From Runella sp. MFBS21 (GTDB lineage: Bacteria; Bacteroidota; Bacteroidia; Cytophagales; Spirosomataceae), in assembly GCF_029433105.1 (NCBI RefSeq), contig NZ_JARNTW010000016.1, positions 62,001-126,000 on the forward strand: 64,000 bases of DNA, in the 5' to 3' direction. The position numbers and the translations under genes are program-made. Below are positions 53,043 to 63,802 of this stretch, piece after piece; the first letter of the stretch is position 1, and each line of letters opens with the position of its first letter. The notes below the pieces were generated by a model that was not told the DNA's origin, did no database searches, and saw only the letters and a list, made by a program, of their open reading frames with translations.

Positions 53043-53597
53043 TTACGAACCCGCTCCTGGCATTACTACCGTATCAATCACATGAATTACGCCATTGCTT
53101 TGATATACGTCTTTGATAGTGACGGTCGCCATACCACCCTTCTCATCAGATAGCACCAATTTTTTACCTTTCATCATGGCCTTAAGCGTACCCCCTTGTA
53201 CAGTCTTGAAAGTGGCGGTCCCTCCTCCTGCTTTGATCGCCGCTGCGATAGCCTTTGAATCCATTTTGCCCGCTACTACGTGATAGGTCAAAATGGTGGT
53301 CAATGTTTTTTTGTTTTCGGGTTTTACCAGTGATTCTACCGTGCCTGCTGGCAATTTATCAAAGGCCGCATTGGTAGGTGCAAACACCGTAAAAGGCCCT
53401 GCACTTTGGAGAGTTTCTACCAGACCTGCCGCTTTCACAGCCGCTACCAATGTAGTGTGGTCTTTAGAATTAACGGCATTTTCAACGATGTTTTTGGAAG
53501 GGTACATGGGTGCACCACCCACTTCTACGGTTTTTTCTTGGGCAAAAGACGCGCTGACAAACAACGCCGAAACGAAAAACATTACGATTTTTTTCAT
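53043..53597 (-). CDS. Fasciclin-domain secreted protein
   Basis: A 184-residue exported protein (MKKIVMFFVSALFVSASFAQ). The fasciclin (FAS1/beta-Ig-H3) domain covers about residues 35-180: TLVAAVKAAGLVETLQSAGPFTVFAPTNAAFDKLPAG, TILTYHVVAGKM and the ending VYQSNGVIHVIDTVVMPG. These domains mediate adhesion or cell-surface interactions. Single gene; no partner in the window. Confidence 0.93.
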   Translation of the reverse strand: MKKIVMFFVSALFVSASFAQEKTVEVGGAPMYPSKNIVENAVNSKDHTTLVAAVKAAGLVETLQSAGPFTVFAPTNAAFDKLPAGTVESLVKPENKKTLTTILTYHVVAGKMDSKAIAAAIKAGGGTATFKTVQGGTLKAMMKGKKLVLSDEKGGMATVTIKDVYQSNGVIHVIDTVVMPGAGS

Positions 53598-53779
53598 GAT
53601 TGTTTTTGATAAAAATTAGTGTTTACAATTGGTTAGTTGTGGTAATTTTCATTACGAACAGACTTACGTGAATCTGCTTCCCCACAGATTTCATCCTAAA
53701 AAAAAAATTACCAAAAAACACCCAAAGCACTATTTATCAGATATTTACATAATCATACTCTTATTATATTTCGCTATAT

Positions 53780-54979
53780 TTATGGTCTACGGCTCCATTT
53801 TCCTTTGAGATTGTCCAAGTATTTTTGTCCTGAACCCGTGTTTAAAAGAAGGACTTGATCATCGGACTTCAACCAAGCTTGTTGTTTTAGTTTTTTATAA
53901 GCAGCCCAAATAGCCCCTCCCTCCGGCGCTACAAACATCCCTTCATATTTACCAATTTCCCCCACACCATCTACAAGTTCATCTTCCGATACCGCCACTG
54001 CTGTTCCGTTAGATTCTGTCAAAGTTTGCAGCATAAGAGGTTCGCCAAGAGGTCGAGGCACTGCCAGGCCATTCGCCAAAGTAGGCTTACCGACGTATTG
54101 TCGGCTATTGGTTTGTTTTCCCAAAAATGTATCCACAACCGGGCTGCAATTTTGACTTTGCACAGCAACCATCCGTGGTAAGCGTTGTGTATCTGACAAC
54201 CAACCTAAGGTTTGCATTTCACGAAAAGCTTTCCAAATGCCTATCAAACCCGTGCCTCCCCCTGTGGGATACAGAATCACGTCGGGCAACTTCCAATCAA
54301 ACTGTTCGGCAATCTCGTATCCCATTGTTTTTTTACCTTCCAAGCGATAAGGTTCCTTCAAAGTAGATACGTCAAAATACCTACCGTCCTGATTGAGCTC
54401 TTGTACTTTAGCAGCACAATCATTAATTAAGCCATGTACCACGATGACCTGCGCGCCATAAGCCCGACATTCTTCCTTAAAAGCCTCGGGAGTATGGTCA
54501 GGCATCACGACGATTGCTTCCAGTCCCGCACGTGCACAATAGGCCGCCATCGCGACTCCAGCATTGCCTGCTGTCGGAACAATACAAGTTTGTATGCCCA
54601 ATTCTTTGGCTTTTGAAATAGCCATACACAATCCTCTTGCTTTAAACGAACCTGTAGGATTGAGCCCTTCGTCTTTTAACCACATCGAAGGCAGGTCATA
54701 ACGGCGGGCCAATTGCGGAAGAGATAGGATAGGCGTATACCCTTCCCCTAAACTTACTTGATTTTCTTCATCTATCACAGGCAATAGCTCTCGATAACGC
54801 CAAAGATTTTTGGGTCTTGTCAAAAGCCGTTCTTTAGAAATGGGTGCTAGTTGATAGCGGCTCAATAAAGGAGCCTGACAGCAAACGGATAAAGTATGAA
54901 CAATGGAAGGTAGATAGGTACATCCGCAAGAAGAGCATTCCAATTCTTCCAATAGCGACGAGGTGTGTATCATTTGCAT
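53780..54979 (-). CDS. thrC: Threonine synthase (PLP, zinc-ribbon type)
   Basis: A 399-residue enzyme converting O-phosphohomoserine to threonine. A zinc-ribbon-like N-terminus (CSSCGCTYLP, CC at residues 33-34) precedes the fold type II PLP domain: GEGYTPI, the PLP lysine in NPTGSFKARG (Lys113), PTAGNAGVAMAAY, YPTGGGTGLIG, and the end LLNTGSGQKYL. Cystathionine/threonine-type family overlap means related functions are possible. 63 bases beyond the next gene; no operon partner. Confidence 0.85.
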   Translation of the reverse strand: MQMIHTSSLLEELECSSCGCTYLPSIVHTLSVCCQAPLLSRYQLAPISKERLLTRPKNLWRYRELLPVIDEENQVSLGEGYTPILSLPQLARRYDLPSMWLKDEGLNPTGSFKARGLCMAISKAKELGIQTCIVPTAGNAGVAMAAYCARAGLEAIVVMPDHTPEAFKEECRAYGAQVIVVHGLINDCAAKVQELNQDGRYFDVSTLKEPYRLEGKKTMGYEIAEQFDWKLPDVILYPTGGGTGLIGIWKAFREMQTLGWLSDTQRLPRMVAVQSQNCSPVVDTFLGKQTNSRQYVGKPTLANGLAVPRPLGEPLMLQTLTESNGTAVAVSEDELVDGVGEIGKYEGMFVAPEGGAIWAAYKKLKQQAWLKSDDQVLLLNTGSGQKYLDNLKGKWSRRP

Positions 54980-55042
54980 GAGGGATTTTTTCCGAAAATT
55001 AGTACCTCACCTCTACCCCGTCAAACGCTTTTTTGTAATGAG

Positions 55043-55948
55043 TTATTCCATTTTTGCATAGTATCTCTGCGTAAAGCGAATGAACTCATTGACCGACGTA
55101 TGATTTTCAGTGCCTTTACGCTGGATAAAAAAGAAAGTCCGCTCAATAGTAAGTTTTTCAACTTCCACCTCTACCAATTCACCCGTTGTCAGCTCTTTGG
55201 AAATTGCCCTCTGTGGCATAAAAGCCAAACAATGATCGGCTAGTACAAAATTTTTTAATGCTTCTGTCCCGCCCAATCGAATCAAAATACGCAAATCTGC
55301 TATTTTGATTCCATGTGCATTGAGTTCGTTTTCGACTACGGCTAGGGTACCCGACCCATTCTCGCGAAGTGCCAAGGGTATCGAAGGCAAATCCTCAAGG
55401 GTAAGTTTCCGGTAGCGAAGGGGGCTATTTTTTGAACAAACTGCCACAACTTTATCTTGAAGAAAGGGAGTATAAGTCAGCGTATTGATACGATGCAGCC
55501 CCTCCACAATCCCTACGTCGATTTCATGTTCAATCAAAGCTTTTTGAACATTATTTGAATTTCGGTTGAGAACACTTATTCGCAAATTAGATTTCAAACG
55601 TAAATAGGCCGACAATACGGGTGGAATAACATACAAACTAATGGTGGTGCTGGCACCAATAGCCAGTTTGGTCATCGGCAGAAAATTCTCGTTGACTTGA
55701 CGCAATTGTTCGTGAAGCTCCTCCTTCAATTGTGTGGCTTCCAACAATTTCCGATACAGGATATTGCCAGCAAGTGTCAACGAAATCGTATTCCCATGTC
55801 GTTCAAACAAACCTGTTTTATAATGATATTCCAGTGACTTGATGTGTTTACTGATAGCTGATTGGCTTAAAAAGAGACTTTGCCCAGCTTTTGTAAAACT
55901 TAACGAACGAGCCACTTCCATAAATATTTCGTGCTGAAGAGAGAGCAT
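55043..55948 (-). CDS. LysR-family transcriptional regulator
   Basis: A 301-residue regulator counted from the ATG at 55948; the open frame reaches 56053 but that start overlaps the neighbour and precedes a normal LysR N-terminus, MLSLQHEIFMEVARSLSFTKAGQSLFLSQSAISKHIKSLE (helix-turn-helix). A periplasmic-binding-type effector domain follows (TKLAIGASTTISLYVIPPVL, GSGTLAVVENEL). Target genes are unknown; the DUF418 gene and threonine synthase are neighbours on the same strand. Confidence 0.9.
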   Translation of the reverse strand: MLSLQHEIFMEVARSLSFTKAGQSLFLSQSAISKHIKSLEYHYKTGLFERHGNTISLTLAGNILYRKLLEATQLKEELHEQLRQVNENFLPMTKLAIGASTTISLYVIPPVLSAYLRLKSNLRISVLNRNSNNVQKALIEHEIDVGIVEGLHRINTLTYTPFLQDKVVAVCSKNSPLRYRKLTLEDLPSIPLALRENGSGTLAVVENELNAHGIKIADLRILIRLGGTEALKNFVLADHCLAFMPQRAISKELTTGELVEVEVEKLTIERTFFFIQRKGTENHTSVNEFIRFTQRYYAKME

Positions 55949-56027
55949 AAAAAAAAAGATATTTCCCAAATAGAATACATGAAGCCGTTTTTTTAAAAAA
56001 ACTACCCACACCATCAGCAAGTCATTC

Positions 56028-57227
56028 CTAGGAGGTCTTTGACACCAAAGCACTTGAAAGTTTTCTCCACAGATTTTCGACGAGACCTGTTTTGTAGTAT
56101 CTAAGCCAAATAGTACTAAAAAGAAGTTGGAAACAATAAATCGGAATTACCCAGATGAAAGTCTCTAGTAGCGTCAATTTTCCTGAAAAACCCAACGCGT
56201 AGCCATAAAACAATATCATACACAAAACGGTCTGCATCAGATAGTTGGTCAAACCTATCTTTCCAGCATTGCTTATCCACTTAAAAATTATGGAGGTGCT
56301 TTCAAACAAAAAGACAGAGAGAAATATAAGGTAACAAACCGCGATAAAAGGAACGGCTATAAAATTGGCCAACGAAATAATGGATTCTTGCCAAGGTTCA
56401 GGCAGACCTTCGAGTACTTGTATGCCCAATATATTTAAGCTGGCAAAGGCTTTGAGTAAAAGTGCTAACGGAAAAACAAAAAAGGCTATTTTCAGCATCT
56501 TTTGCTTTAGTGCTGGAATACGTAAGAAGAAGTTACTTTTACCAGCGATCAGTCCAAGTATAAACATCACTAGATAATGAGCAATTCCGGATAATCCATT
56601 TTTTAGACCCATAAACCAAAGCATCGCCACTCCTAATTTCTGCATACCAACCACCGCCGCAAACGAACCGTGTTGCCATGTATTTAGGACTTGCATTATC
56701 ACGGGGCTTATTTCGTGGCTATCGGTGTTGGGGGGAGTCAAAAAGATAATGACAGTCCGCAGTACCGCCGAAAATAGCATGATTCCTGCCATCCATTGGT
56801 AAAGGGTTTTAGTGGATTTCTTGTTAAAATAAAGGAGCGTAAATCCAAACAAAGCGTACTTGTGCAGAATATCTCCAAACCAAAAGATAAGTCCATGAAT
56901 GAGCCCCAAAAGCAGAAGTATCCACAAACGACTTTTGAATATTTTAGTGCTATTGAGTCCTAATTGCTCATTTTTCTGAGTCAGCATATAAAACCCAAGA
57001 CCAAACAAAAAACTATAGATGGTATAAAACTGAGCATTTACTAACACATGAAATACAAACTGCAAAGGAGCATAGGACTGGGGCTGGTCTAGCTGCAACT
57101 GATCGACTTGCGATGGTTCAAGAAAGGCAAACAGGGCATAAGTCTGAATATTAAACACAAGTATTCCAAACAATGCTATGCCGCGAATTGCATCAATCAC
57201 CTGAATTCGCTGACTGGTGTGTGTCAT
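56028..57227 (-). CDS. DUF418 family membrane protein (YeiB-like)
   Basis: A 399-residue protein with about ten helices. The N-terminal RIQVIDAIRGIALFGILVFNI and the C-terminal DUF418 block (GKIGLTNYLMQTVLCMILFYGYALGFSG to PIYCFQLLFSTIWLRYYKTGLVENLWRKL) fit the YeiB family of unknown-function membrane proteins. Upstream gap to 57531 contains the SDR promoter. Confidence 0.88.
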   Translation of the reverse strand: MTHTSQRIQVIDAIRGIALFGILVFNIQTYALFAFLEPSQVDQLQLDQPQSYAPLQFVFHVLVNAQFYTIYSFLFGLGFYMLTQKNEQLGLNSTKIFKSRLWILLLLGLIHGLIFWFGDILHKYALFGFTLLYFNKKSTKTLYQWMAGIMLFSAVLRTVIIFLTPPNTDSHEISPVIMQVLNTWQHGSFAAVVGMQKLGVAMLWFMGLKNGLSGIAHYLVMFILGLIAGKSNFFLRIPALKQKMLKIAFFVFPLALLLKAFASLNILGIQVLEGLPEPWQESIISLANFIAVPFIAVCYLIFLSVFLFESTSIIFKWISNAGKIGLTNYLMQTVLCMILFYGYALGFSGKLTLLETFIWVIPIYCFQLLFSTIWLRYYKTGLVENLWRKLSSALVSKTS

Positions 57228-57531
57228 CTTTAAAAGTTTTTCTGGGTTGGTTGAGGTTTCTAGGCCTCACAGCACTAGAACCGCTAAATTAGCGTATTTT
57301 AGGATGTTTTCGATTCCTATCCATACAATTCAGCATTCATTTTCTTAATTATTACCTCTTTTCATCCAACTAGCAGACTCTCTGCTTTCACATCAGCCAT
57401 GTGAACGGATTTTTGAAGGCATTTCTGTTCAAAATCGACTTTATTCTTTTTGACTAAACCAAAAGTTGTTTTGACTAAATCTGTCTTATGATTGCTGACG
57501 ACCTTTGTATCATCAATTTAAAACAGAAAAA
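57228..57531. promoter_or_regulatory. Divergent intergenic region with operator repeats
   Basis: About 300 bases between the DUF418 and SDR genes. TTTTGACTAAA is directly repeated at 57448-57458 and 57469-57479, 21 bases apart. A -7-like box GACCTTTG lies at 57500-57507. The rest is AT-rich and featureless. Confidence 0.55.
57448..57507 (+). promoter_or_regulatory. Activator-type promoter of the second SDR operon
   Basis: Two exact 11-bp direct repeats 21 bases apart; the proximal one ends at 57479, exactly 20 bases before the -7-like box GACCTTTG (57500-57507; first base differs from TAnnTTTG). This matches the geometry at 38218-38262 to the base. The AraC gene at 58674-59582 in the same operon is the candidate activator. 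Confidence 0.6.
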
Positions 57532-58308
57532 ATGGAACTAAAAAATAGCACCATCCTTATCACAGGAGGAACGAGCGGAATCGGTTTAGAGTTTGTAAAA
57601 CAACTTACCAACGAAGGAGCCAACATCATCGTGACAGGCCGTAACTCGCTCGCATTGAAAGAAACCAAAAACAAGTTTCCCCATGTACATACTTTCCAAA
57701 GTGATGTAAGCAATCCTAAAGACATTGAGCAACTTTACAAAGACGTCACCCAACAATTCCCTCAGCTCAATATCATCATCAATAACGCCGGCCTGATGCG
57801 GTTGATAGACTTGCAAGACAGCCGTTTGGACTTGGAAAATATAAACCGTGAAGTCGCTACCAATCTTACGGGTACCATCCAAATGGTGCATCAGTTTTTG
57901 CCTCATTTGTTGAAGCAAAAATCGGCGGCGATTGTCAATGTATCCTCAGGCATTGCTTTTATGGCTTATTCGTCGGCTCCTATTTATAGCGCCACCAAAG
58001 CAGGCGTACGTGCCTATACGCAAGCCTTGAGATTACAACTAGAAGATACCCATGTGAAAGTATTTGAAATGATACCTCCTGGTGTGAATACCAACCTACA
58101 AAATGACTGGGCCGTTAAGCCCAATCCCGGTATGATGATGGACGTAGATAAAATGGTAAGTGTTGCTATTAAAGGGCTGTTGAAAGATAAATCAGAACTC
58201 AAACCGGCAACAATTAGTGTAATAAAAATCTTAAGCAGGCTTATACCCAATACACTTTTGAAATTTGGACATAGAGAGTTTAAAAAATTTAAAGCAAACA
58301 AAAAATGA
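57532..58308 (+). CDS. Short-chain dehydrogenase/reductase (DltE-like)
   Basis: A 258-residue oxidoreductase counted from the ATG at 57532; the upstream frame to 57505 has no reason to be used. TGGTSGIG (11-18), NNAG (84-87), VSSG (137-140) and IYSATKAG (Tyr152, Lys156) form the classical SDR set. Its stop and the ATG of the DoxX-like gene overlap by 4 bases (ATGA). Substrate unknown. Confidence 0.9.
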   Translation: MELKNSTILITGGTSGIGLEFVKQLTNEGANIIVTGRNSLALKETKNKFPHVHTFQSDVSNPKDIEQLYKDVTQQFPQLNIIINNAGLMRLIDLQDSRLDLENINREVATNLTGTIQMVHQFLPHLLKQKSAAIVNVSSGIAFMAYSSAPIYSATKAGVRAYTQALRLQLEDTHVKVFEMIPPGVNTNLQNDWAVKPNPGMMMDVDKMVSVAIKGLLKDKSELKPATISVIKILSRLIPNTLLKFGHREFKKFKANKK

Positions 58309-58658
58309 TAAAGAACCTTATTTCTTTGGCGCTATTGATCGTGTCGGTAGCCCTCAGTTTCAAGCACGGGTGGGATACTTTTAATTATAAAAACAATCCC
58401 CAATCCTTAAAAATGATGGATGAGTTGGGCATCAGTGAATCGGTCATTCCTCTAATGGGCGCATTGACGATTTTGGTTGGGATTTTGCTGCTTATTCCTA
58501 AAACATTCTTTTGGGGCAATGTCCTAAACGCCATGAGCATTGTGTTGATAATAGCCTTGGCGTTGCGAGCTGGGAATTTAAAAATGGTATTGATAGAAAT
58601 TCCTTTTTTGATAATGCCACTCATTATGATTTGGCTAAAATATCCTTTTAAAAAGTAG
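58305..58658 (+). CDS. DoxX-like small membrane protein (paralogue)
   Basis: A 117-residue protein with four helices, paralogous to 19972-20322: the LIPKTFFWGN motif here matches LYPKTFVWGN there, and both are about 115 residues with the same topology. It is translationally coupled to the SDR gene and lies 15 bases before an AraC gene. Function unknown; the paralogy and context suggest a shared role in reductive or redox stress handling, not proven. Confidence 0.6.
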   Translation: MIKNLISLALLIVSVALSFKHGWDTFNYKNNPQSLKMMDELGISESVIPLMGALTILVGILLLIPKTFFWGNVLNAMSIVLIIALALRAGNLKMVLIEIPFLIMPLIMIWLKYPFKK

Positions 58659-58673
58659 TATTAACTTTGTACT

Positions 58674-59582
58674 ATGGCACATTCAACACCTTACAGAATA
58701 AAGTCCATCACCGAAATTCATCGGTTGATGGGCTTACCCAAGCCTCAGCATCCCCTTATTGGCACCATAAATTTAGCAGGATTACAGGCTCATCCCGACA
58801 TACAAGCGGTGTGTTTTGACTTGTATGTTATTTCTCTCAAAAGAAATTGCGACAAACTTCACTACGGCCAACAACGCTATGACTTTGATGAAGGCTTAAT
58901 GGCCTTTATGTCGCCCGGACAGCTATTGCGAGGCGAAGCAAACGGCCCTTCCGAAAATCTGGAAGGATGGATGCTATTTATACACCCCGATTTTTTGTGG
59001 AGTACAAGCCTTGCAAAAAAAATAAAGCAATATGACTTCTTTGATTATGCCACCCACGAAGCCTTGTTTTTGTCGGACAAAGAAGAAACGCTCATCAATG
59101 GTATTATTGAAAACATCAAAAACGAATACGAATCCAATATCGACAAATTTAGTCAAGACATCATCGTTTCTCATTTAGAAACCCTGCTCAACTATGCCGA
59201 GCGGTTTTATCAACGTCAGTTTATTACCCGAAAAAAAAGTAGTCATCAGATACTTGACCGTTTGGAAACTTTGCTTTCCGACTATTTCAATGATGATGAT
59301 TTAATATCAAACGGCTTGCCCACGGTTCAATATATTTCTGAGCACCTGCTTGTATCGCCAAGTTATTTGCGGAGCTTGCTAAAATCCCTGACTGGACAAA
59401 GTACCCAACAGCTCATTCATGAAAAACTAATCGAAAAAGCCAAAGAGAAACTTTCAACCACCGACTTAACGGTCAGCGAAATTGCTTATGAATTGGGGTT
59501 TGAGCATTTGCAATCGTTCAGTAAGTTGTTTAAAACAAAAACGCAATTGTCTCCCCTAGAATTTAGGCAATCGTTTAATTAA
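58674..59582 (+). CDS. AraC-family regulator (with SDR/DoxX-like operon)
   Basis: A 302-residue regulator with an N-terminal cupin-type sensor (DFDEGLMAFMSPGQLLRGEANG) and a C-terminal AraC pair of helix-turn-helices (VQYISEHLLVSPSYLRSLLKSLTGQS and LTVSEIAYELGFEHLQSFSKLFKTKTQLSPLEFR). Last gene of the SDR operon; probably acts at the 57448-57479 repeats. Confidence 0.88.
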   Translation: MAHSTPYRIKSITEIHRLMGLPKPQHPLIGTINLAGLQAHPDIQAVCFDLYVISLKRNCDKLHYGQQRYDFDEGLMAFMSPGQLLRGEANGPSENLEGWMLFIHPDFLWSTSLAKKIKQYDFFDYATHEALFLSDKEETLINGIIENIKNEYESNIDKFSQDIIVSHLETLLNYAERFYQRQFITRKKSSHQILDRLETLLSDYFNDDDLISNGLPTVQYISEHLLVSPSYLRSLLKSLTGQSTQQLIHEKLIEKAKEKLSTTDLTVSEIAYELGFEHLQSFSKLFKTKTQLSPLEFRQSFN

Positions 59583-59590
59583 ACCCAAGA

Positions 59591-60091
59591 ATGAGCTTAA
59601 AAACAATCAAGAAATACGCTACCAACTGTTTTGTGTTAACTATTCCAATCATGATTTGGAATATGGTATTGACCAATCAATTGCCGAAATATTTTCAGCC
59701 AGAAATATTCTGGAAAGACATTCCAACTTTGCTGACCTATGGAGAAAATATTTCACGAGCAATGGTGTTTATGCTTACTTTTCTGATGCCTCTCCGTATT
59801 TCCACCCCAACACAGAAAAGAGGGTTGTATATATACTTAGGCGGCGTTTTATTGTACTTTACCTCTTGGCTAGTTTTAATCTTATTTCCCGATAGTGAAT
59901 GGAGCAATAGTAGTATGGGATTTACGGCTCCTTCTTACACTCCCTTGTTATGGTTAATAGGTATCGGGCTGATTGGAGATTCTTTTTATTTCAATTGGCC
60001 GTTTAGACGTTGGTTCTTTATTTCGATTTCTATCCTATTTCTGCTATTTCATAATTTCCACGCCTTCACTATCTATCAAAGAACGCACTAA
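59591..60091 (+). CDS. Hypothetical multi-spanning membrane protein
   Basis: A 166-residue protein with about five helices (CFVLTIPIMIWNMVL, AMVFMLTFLMPL, LYIYLGGVLLYFTSWLVLIL, LLWLIGIGLIGDSFYF, WFFISISILFLLF). I do not recognise a family. Its stop abuts the ATG of the Crp/Fnr gene, so they form a pair. Confidence 0.7.
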   Translation: MSLKTIKKYATNCFVLTIPIMIWNMVLTNQLPKYFQPEIFWKDIPTLLTYGENISRAMVFMLTFLMPLRISTPTQKRGLYIYLGGVLLYFTSWLVLILFPDSEWSNSSMGFTAPSYTPLLWLIGIGLIGDSFYFNWPFRRWFFISISILFLLFHNFHAFTIYQRTH

Positions 60092-61718
<1,627 letters not shown>

Positions 61719-62100
61719 GCAATCATCAAAGAAATAGAACTTCCTTCTTGGAAGTGGCTCCCTCCCACTGCAACCACTCAGCAGAAAAGCCCCCTCTACT
61801 TTTGCTTCCTTATTTATTTGAATAGGGGGGCAAAAGTAGAAGATACACTTTAGGGTCAGCGCTATCCTCATTTTCTTCAAAATCAACATCTCCGTATTTG
61901 GGCCTTCAGCTATAGGGGAAATTAGAAGTTTGTAGTTTCCAAAAAATAGCACAACGCTCGGGCGTACCTCCATTTTCTTCACTCCAAGCGACTCCCTTAC
62001 CAATTGAAAAAAAATCTCCCTACAAATACAAAAAATCATAAGGCATATTGAAGAGAAAGTAGGTATATTTGGGGTATAGGCGAAACTCCCTTACATTTCG
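61719..62100. other. Gene-free stretch after aldo/keto reductase
   Basis: About 380 bases of non-coding sequence before the attC-like site. It contains an 11-bp inverted repeat (61795-61840) and otherwise nothing I can name. An antisense reading frame across it has no family resemblance and is treated as a shadow. Confidence 0.5.
61795..61840. terminator. Hairpin downstream of aldo/keto reductase
   Basis: TCTACTTTTGC (61795-61805) and GCAAAAGTAGA (61830-61840) pair over 11 bases with a 24-base loop. Each arm contains TACTTTTG, a perfect -7 box, on its own strand; it may be a terminator, a pair of promoters, or both. Confidence 0.4.
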
Positions 62101-62154
62101 ACCTAACCGGTCTTTATTTCAGGGAACTTCGGCTATTTCCTACCCGTTATCGGG
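62101..62154 (+). other. attC-like recombination site (left)
   Basis: ACCTAAC at 62101-62107 fits the integron R'' consensus RYYYAAC. GTTATCGGG at 62146-62154 supplies the GTT of R'. Between them AGGGAA (62121-62126) and TTTCCT (62136-62141) form a 6-bp stem with one G-U pair. Total length about 54 bases, near the minimum for attC sites. The first cassette would begin at TT (62147). Confidence 0.5.
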
Positions 62155-62187
62155 CACCCTAAAAGGCGAAATAACTAACAGAACCAA

Positions 62188-63618
62188 ATGGAGAGAATAT
62201 ATTTTGATAAGCAGATATTTAGCCACCTATTCAAAGGGGACAAGCCTGTATATCAAAAGCTATATAATGACCTATTAAAAAACAAAGACCATTTTATTTT
62301 CTGTTATTCTCACGGACATTTACTTGACTTAAAAAATGACAAATCAAAAATTAAGTTTAGAGAATTAGACTTCATTGAAACGATTGTAGATGATAACTAT
62401 CTTTCATATCACGCCACAGAGAAGAGAACTTCTTGTTATTTAGTTAAACCAAGAGAAGCATTTAATGATATTGAAGATGATACGGAAATATCATTTGCAA
62501 CAATGTTCGACGATTTAGACTTAGAATTTGCAACACCCGAACAACAAGAACAAATTAAACTTGCCAAAGACCTATTTGAAAATCAAAAAATTGATTTTGA
62601 ATTTTCTCAAATTCAGGATATACCCGATGAAATAAAAAATCCTTTAAATAAAATCCTTCCTGTTGGTTTAGACCCAATGACTCTTTTAGAATGGAGTGAG
62701 CATTTTATGGGAATGCTCAAATCAATGGAAGATGACAAATCAGTTTACAAGGGATTACGAAATGTGGTTGACAAGCATATAAATAATGGAAAGTTCACAA
62801 TCGACATTAATGAAATAGACTTTAATGACGACCTTAAAAATTCAGTCTTGCAGAAAACGTTTATTGAATATGTTAACGGCAATTTAAATCCGAATGGAGA
62901 TAAGGGAATAACAGATTATGATTTTTATACTAATGCATATTTCACCCTTGACCTATTAGGAATTAGCAAAGAGCCTTCTAAAAAAGTAAAGTTCGGATCT
63001 ATTCTGAATGATAGTTATCACAGTTACTATGGTGCTTTTTGTGATTATGTAGTTTCGGATGACCAAGGATTTCTAAAAAAGACAAAAGCATTATACAGAC
63101 TTCTGGGAATAGAGACGAAAGTTTACCATATTGATGATTTCATACCGTTTTTTTACTTGCTATCAAACTCAATCGAAAGTAGTCCTAAAATGCTTTTTGA
63201 CTTACTTATAAATGACATAAAAAATGGTTTAGTAGTAGATAACTACCAATCAATTAAATTCAACAGGAACACCACAGTCATTAAACCCTTTCACAGTTAT
63301 TTTGGCTTCTTCAATCAGATTGAGAGCTTTAAAGAAAATAATCAAGACTTTATTTTGCTAAGGCGTAGAACAAAGAATTATTCCTATTTTAGTTTTTACA
63401 GACAATATAAAGGAATAATAAATAAGGCATTTAAACTTTTTGGTTCTGACCTTGACAACAAAGGTGAATTTGACTGGGAGAAAGAAATTGAAGAAATAAA
63501 AAGCGGAACTTGGAAAGGTAGATTTTGGGACTTTGACACCTTCACGATTTTAATTGAAATCAACATTGGAATCAAAGAAATCTGCTTGCTTTTGACACCT
63601 AAAACATTGGCTGCATGA
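62188..63618 (+). CDS. PIN-like domain protein, cassette-borne
   Basis: A 476-residue protein of no recognised family but with PIN-like edges. Residues 1-50 read IYFDKQIFSHLFKG and HFIFCYSHGHLLDLKND, placing an early Asp and His as in PIN nucleases. About residues 285-320 read YYGAFCDYVVSDDQGFLKKTKALYRLLGIETKVYHIDDF, a typical PIN ending with an SDD acidic pair. A helical insert of about 200 residues lies between. The gene is visibly more AT-rich than its surroundings and sits alone in a cassette bounded by attC-like sites. Nuclease activity or a defence or toxin role is inference. Confidence 0.65.
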   Translation: MERIYFDKQIFSHLFKGDKPVYQKLYNDLLKNKDHFIFCYSHGHLLDLKNDKSKIKFRELDFIETIVDDNYLSYHATEKRTSCYLVKPREAFNDIEDDTEISFATMFDDLDLEFATPEQQEQIKLAKDLFENQKIDFEFSQIQDIPDEIKNPLNKILPVGLDPMTLLEWSEHFMGMLKSMEDDKSVYKGLRNVVDKHINNGKFTIDINEIDFNDDLKNSVLQKTFIEYVNGNLNPNGDKGITDYDFYTNAYFTLDLLGISKEPSKKVKFGSILNDSYHSYYGAFCDYVVSDDQGFLKKTKALYRLLGIETKVYHIDDFIPFFYLLSNSIESSPKMLFDLLINDIKNGLVVDNYQSIKFNRNTTVIKPFHSYFGFFNQIESFKENNQDFILLRRRTKNYSYFSFYRQYKGIINKAFKLFGSDLDNKGEFDWEKEIEEIKSGTWKGRFWDFDTFTILIEINIGIKEICLLLTPKTLAA

Positions 63619-63629
63619 AAGAAGGCCGA

Positions 63630-63764
63630 CCCGATAACAGCACCTACACGCAAGTGGGGGTTCAATGCTTCTATGAAAGTGAAGTGCTAAATCCAAGTTC
63701 TGTACTTTTAATGAACTTTTGTGCTAAAAATACCGCCACAGCTCCAAGTCCTATCCGTTAGCGG
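63630..63764 (+). other. attC-like recombination site (right)
   Basis: CCCGATAAC (63630-63638) starts 12 bases after the PIN-like gene and is the exact reverse complement of GTTATCGGG at the cassette's left end. GTTAGCGG at 63757-63764 is the outer R', beginning the next cassette. The site is about 135 bases, within the attC size range. Internal short repeats (AGCAC and two GTGCT) could fold it. Recognised by hand, without a covariance model. Confidence 0.5.
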
Positions 63765-63802
63765 TCAGGCCGGAACGGACTTTCCTATTCATTAACTGAG
63801 GC

